Assembly: GCA_963666705.2 (NCBI GenBank) | Contig: CAXXKO010000030.1 | Span: 62,001-126,000 of the forward strand | Source: G963666705 sp963666705 | GTDB lineage: Bacteria > Pseudomonadota > Alphaproteobacteria > CADEGL01 | Reading direction: 5' to 3' | Length of the DNA stretch: 64,000 nucleotides | Part shown: positions 53,997-62,363 of the stretch, piece after piece | Position numbering within the stretch: position 1 is the stretch's first letter | How the letters are laid out: the number at the start of each line of letters is the position of its first letter | Notes under the pieces: model-generated | The model's input: only the letters and a program-made list of their open reading frames with translations | Databases searched by the model: none | Told to the model about the DNA's origin: nothing | Position numbers and translations under genes: made by a program

Positions 53997-55040
53997 ATGA
54001 AGGCGGCACGATCCCACGGCGGCGGCGAGCCCCTGCGCATCGAGGCGGTGCCGGAGCCCGTATTGCGGCCGGGGAGCGCCATCGTCCGGGTCCGGAGCAC
54101 CTTCGTGCCGCCGGTGACGGCGGACCTGCTCGGCACCGCGCCCGGCTACATCCTGCCGCCAGCGCCCTTCACGCCGGGGATGGACACGATCGGCACCGTC
54201 GAGGAGGTGGCGGACGACGTGGCCGGGATCGAGCCCGGCGAAGCCGTCTATTGCGACCACTACCACCCGCCGGGGCACTGCTTCCTCGGCGCCTTCGGCA
54301 TGAGCCGCGACTCGATCCCGGTGCTCGCCCGCTGGCCCGACGGCGGCTTCGCCGAGCGGCTGGTGCTGCCGGCCGAGCACCTGACGCCGTTGGGCGATGC
54401 CGCATCGGTCGCGCCGGAGATGCTGTGCCGCCTGGGATGGCTCGGCACCGCTTACGGCGCCCTCGTCCGCGCCGGCCTCGGGCCAGGCCAGTGCCTCACC
54501 GTCACCGGCGCCACCGGGCTCGTGGGGACGAGCGGCATCCTCCTCGCCCGCGCCATGGGGGCCGGCCGGATCGTGGCCCTGGGCCGAAGGCGGGCGGCGC
54601 TCGACGCGCTCGCCGCGCTCGACCCGAGGCGCATCACCCCCGTCGCGGTCGAGGACGGCGGGGACGCGGCGAGGGACATCGCCGCCGCGGCGCGGGGAGC
54701 GGACGTGGTCCTCGACGCCGTCGGCGATACGGACGACGCGGCCATGACCCGGGGCGCCATCCGGGCGCTCGGGCGCGGCGGCCGGGCCGTCTTCGTCGGC
54801 GGCCTCACGACGCAGCCGCCCGTCGCCGCGACCTACATGGTGCTGCGCGGGCTGACTATCCTCGGCTCGACCTGGTTCCCGCGTGCGGCGGCCGGGGAGA
54901 TGCTGGCCATGATCGCGAGCGGGGCGCTCGACTTGAGCGCCCTCAGCGCCCGCGCCTTCCCGCTCGCCCAAGTCAACGAGGCCATCGCCGCCGCCCACGA
55001 CAGCGGTAGCGGCCTCGAACACGTGGCCCTGGTCCCGTAG
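53997..55040 (+). CDS. Zinc-binding alcohol dehydrogenase-family (MDR) oxidoreductase
   Basis: The 347-residue medium-chain dehydrogenase/reductase has a GroES-like N-terminal domain (GSAIVRVRSTFVPPVTADLL) and a Rossmann domain with TVTGATGLVGTSGILLARAM (about 167-186). The substrate-side residues resemble alcohol dehydrogenases, but the catalytic zinc ligands (Cys, His, Glu) are not clear, so it may be a zinc-free member. It follows the methyltransferase, with TGGAGG before the ATG. Together with the M24 and methyltransferase genes it forms a small operon-like run (51996-55040). Confidence 0.87.
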   Translation: MKAARSHGGGEPLRIEAVPEPVLRPGSAIVRVRSTFVPPVTADLLGTAPGYILPPAPFTPGMDTIGTVEEVADDVAGIEPGEAVYCDHYHPPGHCFLGAFGMSRDSIPVLARWPDGGFAERLVLPAEHLTPLGDAASVAPEMLCRLGWLGTAYGALVRAGLGPGQCLTVTGATGLVGTSGILLARAMGAGRIVALGRRRAALDALAALDPRRITPVAVEDGGDAARDIAAAARGADVVLDAVGDTDDAAMTRGAIRALGRGGRAVFVGGLTTQPPVAATYMVLRGLTILGSTWFPRAAAGEMLAMIASGALDLSALSARAFPLAQVNEAIAAAHDSGSGLEHVALVP

Positions 55041-55162
55041 GGGGAAAGGAAGGGGCGCGACCTGGGACCGGGTGAGGGCCGGGGTGAAGCTGACGCGGTA
55101 GGCGGTGCTTGATACGAGCTCCGGCGCTCCCCGCCACCAGCCCTGGCCGCGCGAACGCCTCA

Positions 55163-55266
55163 TACTTCGACAAGCTCAGCATGAGGCTCGTGCCACTCCC
55201 GGTCTTCGGGTCAAGCCTTGCCCCGTGACCGCCGCCCTCACCCTGAGCCTGTCGAAGGGTGAGGGT
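55163..55266. repeat. REP-like inverted repeat, copy next to IS630 #1
   Basis: The arms ACTTCGACAAGCTCAGCATG (55164 onward) and CCCTGAGCCTGTCGAAGGGT (55241 onward) match those at 352-440 and 57645-57973. Between them stands the spacer GCCACTCCCGGTCTTCGGGT, also seen in the array downstream. The IS630 element begins 33 bases later within the same unit's trailing segment. Confidence 0.85.
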
Positions 55267-55298
55267 CGCCCCGCTGTAGGCCGCGCGAACGCCTAATA

Positions 55299-56469
55299 CC
55301 AGTGAGCGCCTGAATTGACTCTCGGGATATTCATTGATGGCGGATGATGGCGGATTGTGATTCTATGGTCTCCCACCAGATGTGGGGGATGTCATGGGAT
55401 CAGCACTCAAGATACGGGATGATTTGACGCCTTTGGAGCTTCGGCGCTGGGCTCGCGTGGAATCGTACGGTCGAGCGGCGGCGCGGGCCTATGGGATCGC
55501 GAATGCTTTGGAGGAGATGCCCCGGGCTGATGCCGCGCGGCTTGCGGGGATGGATCGCCAAACGCTTCGCGACGCGGTTGTTCGTTACAATGCAAAGGGA
55601 TTGGAGGGGCTTCACGACCGTCCAAAGGGCTACTCGCCGCGGCGGCTGACGGCAGACGAGGAAGCGGCGCTGGCGGCGGTCATCATCGCCGGGCCGGAGC
55701 CTGAGCGCGACGGGGTTTGCGCCTGGACCCGGGCCGATCTGTGCCGCTGGCTGGAGGAGCGCTTCGCCAAGACCTACCACCCCTCGAGCATGACCCGGGT
55801 TCTACGGCGGATGGGATTTTCCCGCCAGAAGGCGCGCCCGAGCCACCCGCGAAGGGACGCCGAAGCGCAGGAGCGCTTCAAAAAAGGGGGCTTCGCGACA
55901 TCCTGAAGGCGACCGCCGCGGCGCATCCCGACAAGCGCCTACAGCTGTGGTTTCAGGATGAAGCGCGCGTCGGCAACAAGGGCCGGGTGTGTCACCGGTG
56001 GTGGCGCAGGGGCGAGCGTGCCCCCGGGACGCGTCAAATCGGCTACCAGTGGGCCTACATCTTCTCCGCCGTGCGCCCGGACACCGGCGACGACGTCACC
56101 CTGGTGATGCCGAGCGTCAACGCCAAGGTCATGGACCTGTTTCTCGCACACTTCGCCGATACCCTGGACCAGGATGCGCACGCCGTCATGATGTGCGACG
56201 GCGCCGGTTGGCACGACGAGCGCGCCCTCACCGTCCCCGACAACGTCACCTTGGCGCTGTTGCCGCCTTACAGTCCCGAACTCAACCCCGTCGAGCGGGT
56301 TTGGCTCTACCTACGCGAACGCTTCCTATCGCTCCGCGTCCTCGACGACACCGAGGCCATCATCGACGCCTGTTGCCAAGCATGGATCGACCTCATCGCA
56401 GAACCGGATCGTATGCGAACCCTCTGCGCCTATCCATGGATCATGAAGGTGATTTCATAGGCTCACTGG
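55299..56469 (+). mobile_element. IS630-family insertion sequence #1
   Basis: The 1,171-bp element has ends CCAGTGAGC (55299) and GCTCACTGG (56461-56469) flanked by TA on both sides (55297-55298 and 56470-56471), the target of IS630/Tc1-type elements. It holds a transposase in two overlapping frames. It interrupts a REP-like unit ('GCCGCGCGAACGCCTAATA' followed elsewhere by CTTCGACAAGC). Confidence 0.88.
55394..56460 (+). CDS. IS630-family transposase #1 (two frames, probable -1 frameshift)
   Basis: The first frame (55394-55906) encodes the helix-turn-helix N-terminal part (YGRAAARAYGIANALEEM, MDRQTLRDAVVRYNAKGLE, SMTRVLRRMGFSRQKARP). At the run AAAAAAGGGGG (55880-55890) the reading moves back one base, into the frame ending at 56460. 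There the DDE residues are LWFQDEARVG, MMCDGAGWHD and SPELNPVERVWLYLRERF. Joined at KK/RGLRDIL the product is a typical 355-residue IS630 transposase. Frameshifting at A-runs is a known expression mode of this family. An ATG at 55394 after GGGGGA is the start. Confidence 0.9.
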
Positions 56470-56476
56470 TATAATA

Positions 56477-57639
56477 CCAACGAGCATTAATCAGAACCCA
56501 TGCGCCCATTTCCTCAGACCGATGGACATGATCTTCCACGGCTGGTCGATGAGCTTGTTCCAGGCTTGGCAACAGATGGCGACGATATCGTCGTATGACT
56601 TGAAGATCCGGTTGGACAGCCAGTTGTCGCGCATGAACTGCCAAATGTTCTCCACGGGGTTCAGCTCGGGCGCCCTCGGCGGCAAGGGCAGCAGCGTGAT
56701 GTTGGCCGGGACTTCGAGCTTGCCGGTGGTGTGCCATCCGGCCCGATCGAGGATGAGCACGGCGTGGGCGCCCGACGCCACCTGGGACGAGATTTCATCG
56801 AGGTGCCATTGCATGGCCTTGGTGTTGCAGCGGGGCAGGACGAGGCCCGCGCCGACGCCGCGTTGGGGACAGATGGCGCCAAAGATATAGGCCGACTTCG
56901 TACGTTGGTCCTTGGCCGCCGTGGGCCGGCTGCCGCGTCTCGCCCAGCGCCGCGTGAGCTTGGTTTTCTGGCCGACCCGGGCCTCGTCCTGCCACCAGAT
57001 CTCTATGGCGGTGTCGGCTGGAAGGCCGGTGCGGATCTCTTCCAGCTCGGCCGCGAAGTTTTTTTAAAATCCTCGACCGCGAACTCGTTCTGCCCCTTGT
57101 GCCGCGGCCGCGCCGATATCTTGCTGAACCCCAGCGCCCGCAGCTCGCGGCCTACGCTCGACTCCTCAAGCGAGATGCCAAACTCCTCGAATATCCAAAG
57201 CGCCAAGTCCTTCCGGCGCCAGCGCACAACGCCGTGGATCGCCGGGATCGGCCCGTCCTCGACGAGCCGGGCAAGAGCCTGGCGTTGCGCATCGTCGAGC
57301 TTGCGCGGCTTGCCCGTCGCCTTGCCGTCAATCAGACCATCCGGCCCTTTGGCGTTGAACCGAAGAACCCAGTCGCGGATGACTTGAAGCCCGACATCGC
57401 CGAGCCGAGCCGCGTCCGTACGCCGGCCCCCATCGTAGATCACCGCCAGCGCAAGAAGACGCCGGCTCTGGCCCGCATCCTTCGATGCCTTGGCCAATCG
57501 ACGCAAACGCGGACCATCAAAATCCGCGCGTAACGAAACCGCTCTGCTCATGGCGAACCTCCAAAGCCGTTCGCCTCATTGATTCAGACTTTTGACCGAT
57601 TGGGAATCCCCTAAACGAGTCTCATTCAATGCCCGATGG
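56477..57639 (-). mobile_element. IS630-family insertion sequence #2
   Basis: The 1,163-bp element has imperfect inverted ends: CCAACGAGCATTAATCAGA at the left and, read inward from the right, CCATCGGGCATTGAATGAGA. TA flanks both (56475-56476, 57640-57641). It stands only five bases beyond the TA of element #1. The two elements are unrelated at their ends but carry related transposases. Confidence 0.86.
56491..57551 (-). CDS. IS630-family transposase #2 (two frames, probable -1 frameshift)
   Basis: The first frame starts at the ATG at 57551 (after GGAGG) and gives the N-terminal DNA-binding domain (SRRLLALAVIYDGGRRTDAA, LQVIRDWVLRFNAKGPDGL, VGRELRALGFSKISARPR). At a run of seven T (57059-57065 on the plus strand, A on the coding strand) the reading shifts back one base. 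The second frame has the catalytic core: IWWQDEARVGQKTK, LILDRAGWHTTG and PELNPVENIWQFMRDNW. The product would be about 350 residues. It is distantly related to transposase #1 and in the opposite orientation. Confidence 0.88.
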
Positions 57640-57644
57640 TATAA

Positions 57645-57973
57645 TACTTCGACAAGCTCAGCATGAGGCTCGTGCCACTCCCGGTCTTCGGGTCAAGCCT
57701 TGCCCCGTGACCGCCGCCCTCACCCTGAGCCTGTCGAAGGGTGAGGATCGTGCCGCCAGCCTTGGCCGCGCGAACGCATAATACTTCGACAAGCTCAGCA
57801 TGAGGGTCGCGCCACTCCCGGTCTTCGGGTCAAGCCTCACCCGGTGAGGGTCGTGCCACTCCCGGTCTTCGGGTCAAGCCTTGCCCGGTGAGGGTCGTGC
57901 CACTCCCGGTCTTCGGGTCAAGCCTCGCCCGGTGACCGCCGCCCTCACCCTGAGCCTGTCGAAGGGTGAGGAT
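57645..57973. repeat. REP-like repeat array
   Basis: The array holds two CTTCGACAAGCTCAGCATGA arms (57648, 57784), two TGAGCCTGTCGAAGGGTGAG arms (about 57727 and 57951), and three tandem 44-base units starting GCCACTCCCGGTCTTCGGGT at 57811, 57855 and 57899. Together with 55163-55266 it was one array, now split by the two IS630 elements. No gene is present between 57552 and 57995. Confidence 0.88.
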
Positions 57974-57995
57974 CGCGCCGCTGTAGGCCGCGGCT

Positions 57996-58298
57996 TCAGA
58001 TATCGTCGCTCTTGACCGCGACCTGGTAGACCTCGCGCACGAACTCGCCGTCGAAGATGTCGGTATAGCCCGACATCGAAGCCTGATAGTGCCCGCTTTC
58101 CTCGACGGCGAGCATGGCCTCCTCGGTGTCCCACAGGGAGAGGCCGATGGTGTTGCCGCTGCGCGGGTCGATCAGCAGCATGGCGCCGTGGAAACCCTCC
58201 TGCGCCTGGTTCCCCGGCAGGGTGATGGTCCGCGTGCGGTGCTCCAGCTCCTTCATCTTCCCCGGTTTGACCTTCATCTTCGACAAGCGCGCGAACAT
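57996..58298 (-). CDS. Antibiotic biosynthesis monooxygenase (ABM)-like protein
   Basis: This 100-residue ferredoxin-like alpha/beta protein is of the ABM/EthD type: MFARLSKMKVKPGKMKEL opening, GAMLLIDPRSGNTIGLSLWD and SGHYQASMSGYTDIF. Such dimeric proteins are heme-free monooxygenases or simple scaffolds. It starts after an excellent AAGGAGGAAG site and lies 27 bases downstream of a desaturase gene on the same strand, so it is probably co-transcribed. Confidence 0.85.
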   Translation of the reverse strand: MFARLSKMKVKPGKMKELEHRTRTITLPGNQAQEGFHGAMLLIDPRSGNTIGLSLWDTEEAMLAVEESGHYQASMSGYTDIFDGEFVREVYQVAVKSDDI

Positions 58299-58325
58299 GG
58301 CCTTCCTCCTTGGTTTTGGTACGAC

Positions 58326-59258
58326 TCAGGCGACCGCCGCGAGCGCGTTGCGCACCTGGAAGCCGACCGCGTCCACATAGCCCTGCCGCACCTCACCGAA
58401 ATGGGGCAGGAGGATGCGGTTGAGCGCCGGGATGGCGTGGAAGGGGACGAGGGGCGCCGCGTGGTGGGCGGCGTGGAGGGGCATGTTCCAGGCGAGCCAG
58501 CGCACAGGGGTAGAGGCCAGGGTGGTGCGCGAGTTCTCGAGCATGTTGGGCGAGCGCGCGCAGCCCGCGTGCTCCGACATGCGGATCACGCGCATGACCG
58601 GCTCCGCCACCACCCGCGGGATCAGCCAGTAGACCGCGACCGCCCAGGTCCCCAGCCATACCGAGGCGACGGCGAGGCCCAGATAGACGCCCCAGAAGAT
58701 CCAGGCCTCGCGCCGGATGGCGGCATGGGCGCTCGCGGGTGCGGCGCGCTGCTCGGCCTCGCTCAATATGCCGAACGGGTGGGTGAAGAGGGCTTTCAGA
58801 ATGGCCGCGAAGTAGGGGATGCCCGTCGCATAGAGGAGATAGCTGCCCAGGCGCTCGCTCATGGGGATCATCTGCGGGTCGCGCGCGATGTCTTGCGTAT
58901 AGGTGTGGTGGTCCGTGTGCTGGTAGTGGAACACGAGCGGCGGGAGCATGAGGGCGAGCCCGGCGAACCAGGCCAGGGCCGAATTGAGCCAGCGCGAGCG
59001 GAAGGCCGTGTGGTGGATCGCCTCGTGGAAGGGTGCGAAGAGATGCACGATGACGATGCCGTGGGCGAAGACCGCCGGGATGATCCACCAGGTGCCGCGC
59101 GCCGCCCAGACGAGCAGGCCCGTCGCCTCCATGAGCCCGAGATGCCCGGCCAGGAAGATGAGCCCCGGCCCGTCGTGACGCACCATCAGCGCGCTCAGTT
59201 GGCGCGCGCCGACGATTCCGCGGATATGCGCGGCGGTGCCTTCACCCTCGACGACCAT
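58326..59258 (-). CDS. Fatty acid desaturase family protein
   Basis: The 310-residue membrane di-iron enzyme shows all three histidine boxes: His78-Glu-x2-His82-His83 (FHEAIHH), His114-x2-His117-His118 (HTDHH) and His262-x2-His265-His266 (HAAHH). Hydrophobic segments lie between them (LIFLAGHLGLMEATGLLVWA, WIFWGVYLGLAVASVWLGTW). It could desaturate or hydroxylate a fatty acid or carotenoid. The ATG at 59258 follows GGGGAGGGG and is preferred to an upstream extension. The substrate is unknown. Confidence 0.9.
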   Translation of the reverse strand: MVVEGEGTAAHIRGIVGARQLSALMVRHDGPGLIFLAGHLGLMEATGLLVWAARGTWWIIPAVFAHGIVIVHLFAPFHEAIHHTAFRSRWLNSALAWFAGLALMLPPLVFHYQHTDHHTYTQDIARDPQMIPMSERLGSYLLYATGIPYFAAILKALFTHPFGILSEAEQRAAPASAHAAIRREAWIFWGVYLGLAVASVWLGTWAVAVYWLIPRVVAEPVMRVIRMSEHAGCARSPNMLENSRTTLASTPVRWLAWNMPLHAAHHAAPLVPFHAIPALNRILLPHFGEVRQGYVDAVGFQVRNALAAVA

Positions 59259-59392
59259 GTCCCCTCCCCGACCCCGCGTGGCCCACTTGGCCCTTGCGCG
59301 GCGCACGACTTATTCTCATCAAAACGCCGACTCTTGTATAGGCTGTCGAGACCGCGCCGCGCCGCGCGCGCCCCCGGGGGAGGACGAGAGCC

Positions 59393-60763
59393 ATGCCCAC
59401 GACAAGCGATCCCATCCAGCTCGACGAAGCTGACCGCGCGGTCCTCGGCGCCGCCAAGGCACGCATGGACGAGAAAATGGCGCGCCTGCGCGACGTGGTG
59501 CCCTGCATCATCGACATGTCGGGGCGTGAGGCGACCCTCGCCGCCGCCCACGGTCATACCCTCGACGACAAGAAGGCGCTCTACCGCCTCGCGCGCGATT
59601 TCGGCTTCACGGATTTCGGCCTGCCGAGCTTCTTCGACTTCCCCTCGGTCTCCGACCAGTTCCTCGATTTCCTGATCGAGGAGGGCATCGACCTCGATTC
59701 CTTCTTCACCACCCTGGCCGTGGAGCCCCCAGTGGACGGGCACGCGGTTGCCCCCAACCGGACGGTCGAAGCAATCGAGCGGGCGGGCATCGCGAACCTC
59801 ATCCTGATGATCGAGATCCGGCCGGCAACCCTCGCCACGATCGGCCGCTCGGCCGACGAGGCCATGGGCGACCTCGACCGCTATGTGCGCCACTTCCGGG
59901 CGCGCCTGCCGGCGGAGAGCGCACGCACGGGCCGTATCCACGTGCGCGTCGCCGACCCCTTCGACGCCTTCGACGAAGACCCCGAGAGCGTCATGCGCGC
60001 CTTCAAGCGTCTGGGCGCCCTGCCCATCAGCGGCATCCTGTTCGAGGACGTGCGCGGCACCCGCTTCACCTTCGAATCGAACGAGATCATCCGCCTCGCC
60101 CGCCACTACAACCCGGTGCCGCGCAAGATCCTGGTCCATCCCCATTCCGGCAACGGCCTCGAGGACGCGGCCACCATCGAGGCGATCCTGGCCGGCGCCG
60201 ACGGCCTGTGGTCCGGCTTCACCCCCCAGGCGGCGCAGGGCGCCCACGGCTCGGTCATGATGTTCCTCGCCAACCTGTTGCGCGCGGGCAACCCCCACGT
60301 GCGCGAGATGTACCGCATCGGCACTCTCACCGAGACGGCGGAGGCCATGTGGCAGATCCACGACCGCGGCCCCATCCCGCCGACCCAGCCCGTGGTGGGC
60401 GCGCGCGCCTACCGCTACGTCGACCAGTATTTCGAGCAGACCGATCTGCCGCGCGACCTCGACCCCACCCTCATCGGCCGGAAGCCGGGCTACGAGATCA
60501 CGCCCGCCTGGGCGCCCAACTACGTGATCGGCAAGCGCCTGGAGGAGCTCGGCTATGGGGACGAGGTGGCGGGGAACGATGCGCTCCACCGCATGATGCG
60601 CATCCTCATGAACCGCGCCCAGACGGAAGGCAAGCACATCCGCTTCGACGATCCGGACGAGCTGGCCAAGCTCGTCGCATGGGCCGAAGAGGAACAACGC
60701 ACCACCAACCTCGACCTCGGAAGCGCGCCCGCGACCAACGTCCTCGCCTCGCGTTACCGGTAG
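59393..60763 (+). CDS. Conserved TIM-barrel-like enzyme, function not recognised
   Basis: This 456-residue cytosolic protein has no sure family. Residues about 250-330 read KILVHPHSGNGLEDAATI, EAILAGADGLWSGFTPQ, AAQGAHGSVMMFLANLLRAG. This His-x-His, Gly-Ala-Asp arrangement looks like the metal-binding strand of HMG-CoA-lyase/isopropylmalate-synthase barrels. Earlier blocks are MSGREATLAAAHGHTLDDKK and FGFTDFGLPSFFDFPSVSDQ. It precedes a PhyH dioxygenase by 34 bases on the same strand, so the two may act on one substrate. The ATG follows GGGGGAGG. I rate the gene as certain and the barrel assignment as weak. Confidence 0.8.
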   Translation: MPTTSDPIQLDEADRAVLGAAKARMDEKMARLRDVVPCIIDMSGREATLAAAHGHTLDDKKALYRLARDFGFTDFGLPSFFDFPSVSDQFLDFLIEEGIDLDSFFTTLAVEPPVDGHAVAPNRTVEAIERAGIANLILMIEIRPATLATIGRSADEAMGDLDRYVRHFRARLPAESARTGRIHVRVADPFDAFDEDPESVMRAFKRLGALPISGILFEDVRGTRFTFESNEIIRLARHYNPVPRKILVHPHSGNGLEDAATIEAILAGADGLWSGFTPQAAQGAHGSVMMFLANLLRAGNPHVREMYRIGTLTETAEAMWQIHDRGPIPPTQPVVGARAYRYVDQYFEQTDLPRDLDPTLIGRKPGYEITPAWAPNYVIGKRLEELGYGDEVAGNDALHRMMRILMNRAQTEGKHIRFDDPDELAKLVAWAEEEQRTTNLDLGSAPATNVLASRYR

Positions 60764-60797
60764 GGGCGATGGTTTCGCGGGGGATAGGGAGCGAGCG

Positions 60798-61664
60798 ATG
60801 AAGGAATTGAGGCGCCTTACGCCGGAGGCCGGCATCGACGAGGTGATGGCCATCCTCGGGGAGGATGGTGCTGTCATCATCGAGCGGCTGGCGCCGGCCG
60901 CGACCATGGATTCGATCGAGCGCGAGCTGGCGCCCGACTGGGACGGCATTCCCGTCGGCGGCTCGGAGTTCCTCGGTGTCCGCACCAGGCGCGCGACCAG
61001 CCTGATCGCCAAGTCGAGGGGCTGCCGCGAGCTGGCCACGAATCCCTTCGTGCTCGGTGCGATCCAGCGCGTCCTCGGGCCCATGTGCAAGACCTACCAT
61101 CTCCACGCCACCAACGGCGTGCGGGTCTACCCCGGCGAGACGGGCCAGTTCCTCCACCGCGACGACGAGCTGTTCCGCGGCTACTTCCCCCACCCCGGGC
61201 CCGAGGTGCTGACCAACGTCATCTGGGCGCTCGGCGACTTCACAGCTGAGAACGGGGCCACCCGGGTCGTCGTCGGCAGCCACGACTGGGACGATACACG
61301 CCAGCCCGACGAGGATGATTTCGTGCAGGCGGCGATGCCGAGCGGCTCGGTTCTCATCTATTTGGGCTCGGTCTTCCACGGCGCGGGCGAGAACCGCTCC
61401 CCCGACCCACGCACGGGCATCATCCTCGGCTACAGCCTCGGCTGGCTGCGCCAGGAGGAGAACCAGTACCTGGCCTGCCCGCCAGCGGTGGCGCGGACAT
61501 TGCCCGAGGACGTCCAGCGCCTCATCGGCTACGCCATCCACCCGCCTTTCCTCGGCTGGGTCGACATGAAAGACCCGCACAGCACCCTCGAGGCGCCGGG
61601 CGAGAGCGCCATGCTGGCCGATGCCGCGCGGGAGGCCGAGATCGCCGCCGTCGGGGAGGATTAG
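60798..61664 (+). CDS. Phytanoyl-CoA dioxygenase (PhyH) family protein
   Basis: The 288-residue Fe(II)/2-oxoglutarate enzyme has His120-x-Asp122 (QFLHRDDELF), distal His194 (GSVFHGAGEN) and the 2-oxoglutarate Arg205 (DPRTGIILGYSLGW). It is similar to ectoine hydroxylase-like and PhyH-type enzymes. The substrate is unknown. It is in the same run as the barrel-like gene. The stop codon TAG at 61662-61664 is the first base triplet of a sequence (TAGTACCCACTTT) identical to the end of the MITE at 43501, so the C-terminus may have been remodelled. Confidence 0.9.
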   Translation: MKELRRLTPEAGIDEVMAILGEDGAVIIERLAPAATMDSIERELAPDWDGIPVGGSEFLGVRTRRATSLIAKSRGCRELATNPFVLGAIQRVLGPMCKTYHLHATNGVRVYPGETGQFLHRDDELFRGYFPHPGPEVLTNVIWALGDFTAENGATRVVVGSHDWDDTRQPDEDDFVQAAMPSGSVLIYLGSVFHGAGENRSPDPRTGIILGYSLGWLRQEENQYLACPPAVARTLPEDVQRLIGYAIHPPFLGWVDMKDPHSTLEAPGESAMLADAAREAEIAAVGED

Positions 61665-61815
61665 TACCCACTTTTTCCGCGCTCGTGGCTTCGTGCCCAC
61701 CCCCCTCACCCTGCCCTCTCCCCCGCACGGGGGGAGAGGGTTCAGAAAGGCGCATCGACTACCTGTCTCCCTCTCCCCCTTCAATGGGGAGAAGGTCGGG
61801 GTGAGGGGGTGAGCC
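61662..61815. repeat. MITE-end remnant followed by a CCCTCTCCCC/GGGGAGAGGG repeat
   Basis: The first 13 bases match the terminal repeat of MITE copy 2. After it (61697-61815) lies a palindromic repeat of the common form ACCCTGCCCTCTCCCCCGCA...GGGGGGAGAGGG, then TCCCTCTCCCCCTTCAATGG, GGAGAAGGTCGGGGTGAGGG. It has no open frame of note and separates the PhyH and GFA genes, which are convergent. Confidence 0.75.
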
Positions 61816-61863
61816 GCAAGTCTCGTTTTATTGAATGTGGATACCAGGCGCGACCCCGCCGGC

Positions 61864-62280
61864 TCAGTCCCTGCCGGGCGTCTTCTCGTGGCGCGGCAGG
61901 CCGTCGGCCATGTGCAGCCAGGGGAGCTGGGCCTCGGTCCAGACGTGGAGGGTGGGCGCCAGCGCCTCGGGCGCGTCGAGGGTGCCGATGGTGAGGTGGA
62001 CCTCGTCGCCGTAGCTGTCCGCCTCGTAGGTGATGGGCGTGCCGCAGCGTCCGCAGAAGCCGCGCCGCACGCCCGGTGAGGATTCAAAAATCTGCCGCTC
62101 GCCCTCGGTCCAGGTGATCCGGTCCTGCGTGTAGCCGGCGAAGGTCAGCATGGCGGCACCGCTGTTGCGCTGGCAGCTCTGGCAATGGCAATGGCCCACC
62201 CAGTCGGGCGCGCCCGCGGCCCGGTAGCGCACGGCGCCGCAGAGGCATCCGCCGGTGTGGCCGTCCTTGTCCTGTGTCAT
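61864..62280 (-). CDS. GFA-family (glutathione-dependent formaldehyde-activating-like) zinc protein
   Basis: The 138-residue protein has the GFA zinc-binding pattern: GGCLCGAVRY, HCHCQSCQRNSG, and FCGRCGTPITY. It binds structural and labile zinc and may act on glutathione adducts; most family members have unknown roles. It is divergent from the decarboxylase gene, 83 bases apart. The sequence is complete. Confidence 0.92.
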   Translation of the reverse strand: MTQDKDGHTGGCLCGAVRYRAAGAPDWVGHCHCQSCQRNSGAAMLTFAGYTQDRITWTEGERQIFESSPGVRRGFCGRCGTPITYEADSYGDEVHLTIGTLDAPEALAPTLHVWTEAQLPWLHMADGLPRHEKTPGRD

Positions 62281-62363
62281 GTCCCTCTCCTTCTCCCGCC
62301 GCCTTTCCCTTCGTCTTGTTTATAGTATGCGGTCATGCGCCGGCAGTCGAAGGGACCAGTTCG

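Noticed and set aside
57811..57942. Regular 44-bp repeats considered as a CRISPR array
   Set aside because: The units are contiguous, without unique spacers, and belong to the REP-like family; no cas genes are near.
59195..61090. Antisense frame of 631 codons
   Set aside because: Runs across the complete barrel-like and PhyH genes, with low-complexity composition and no homology.
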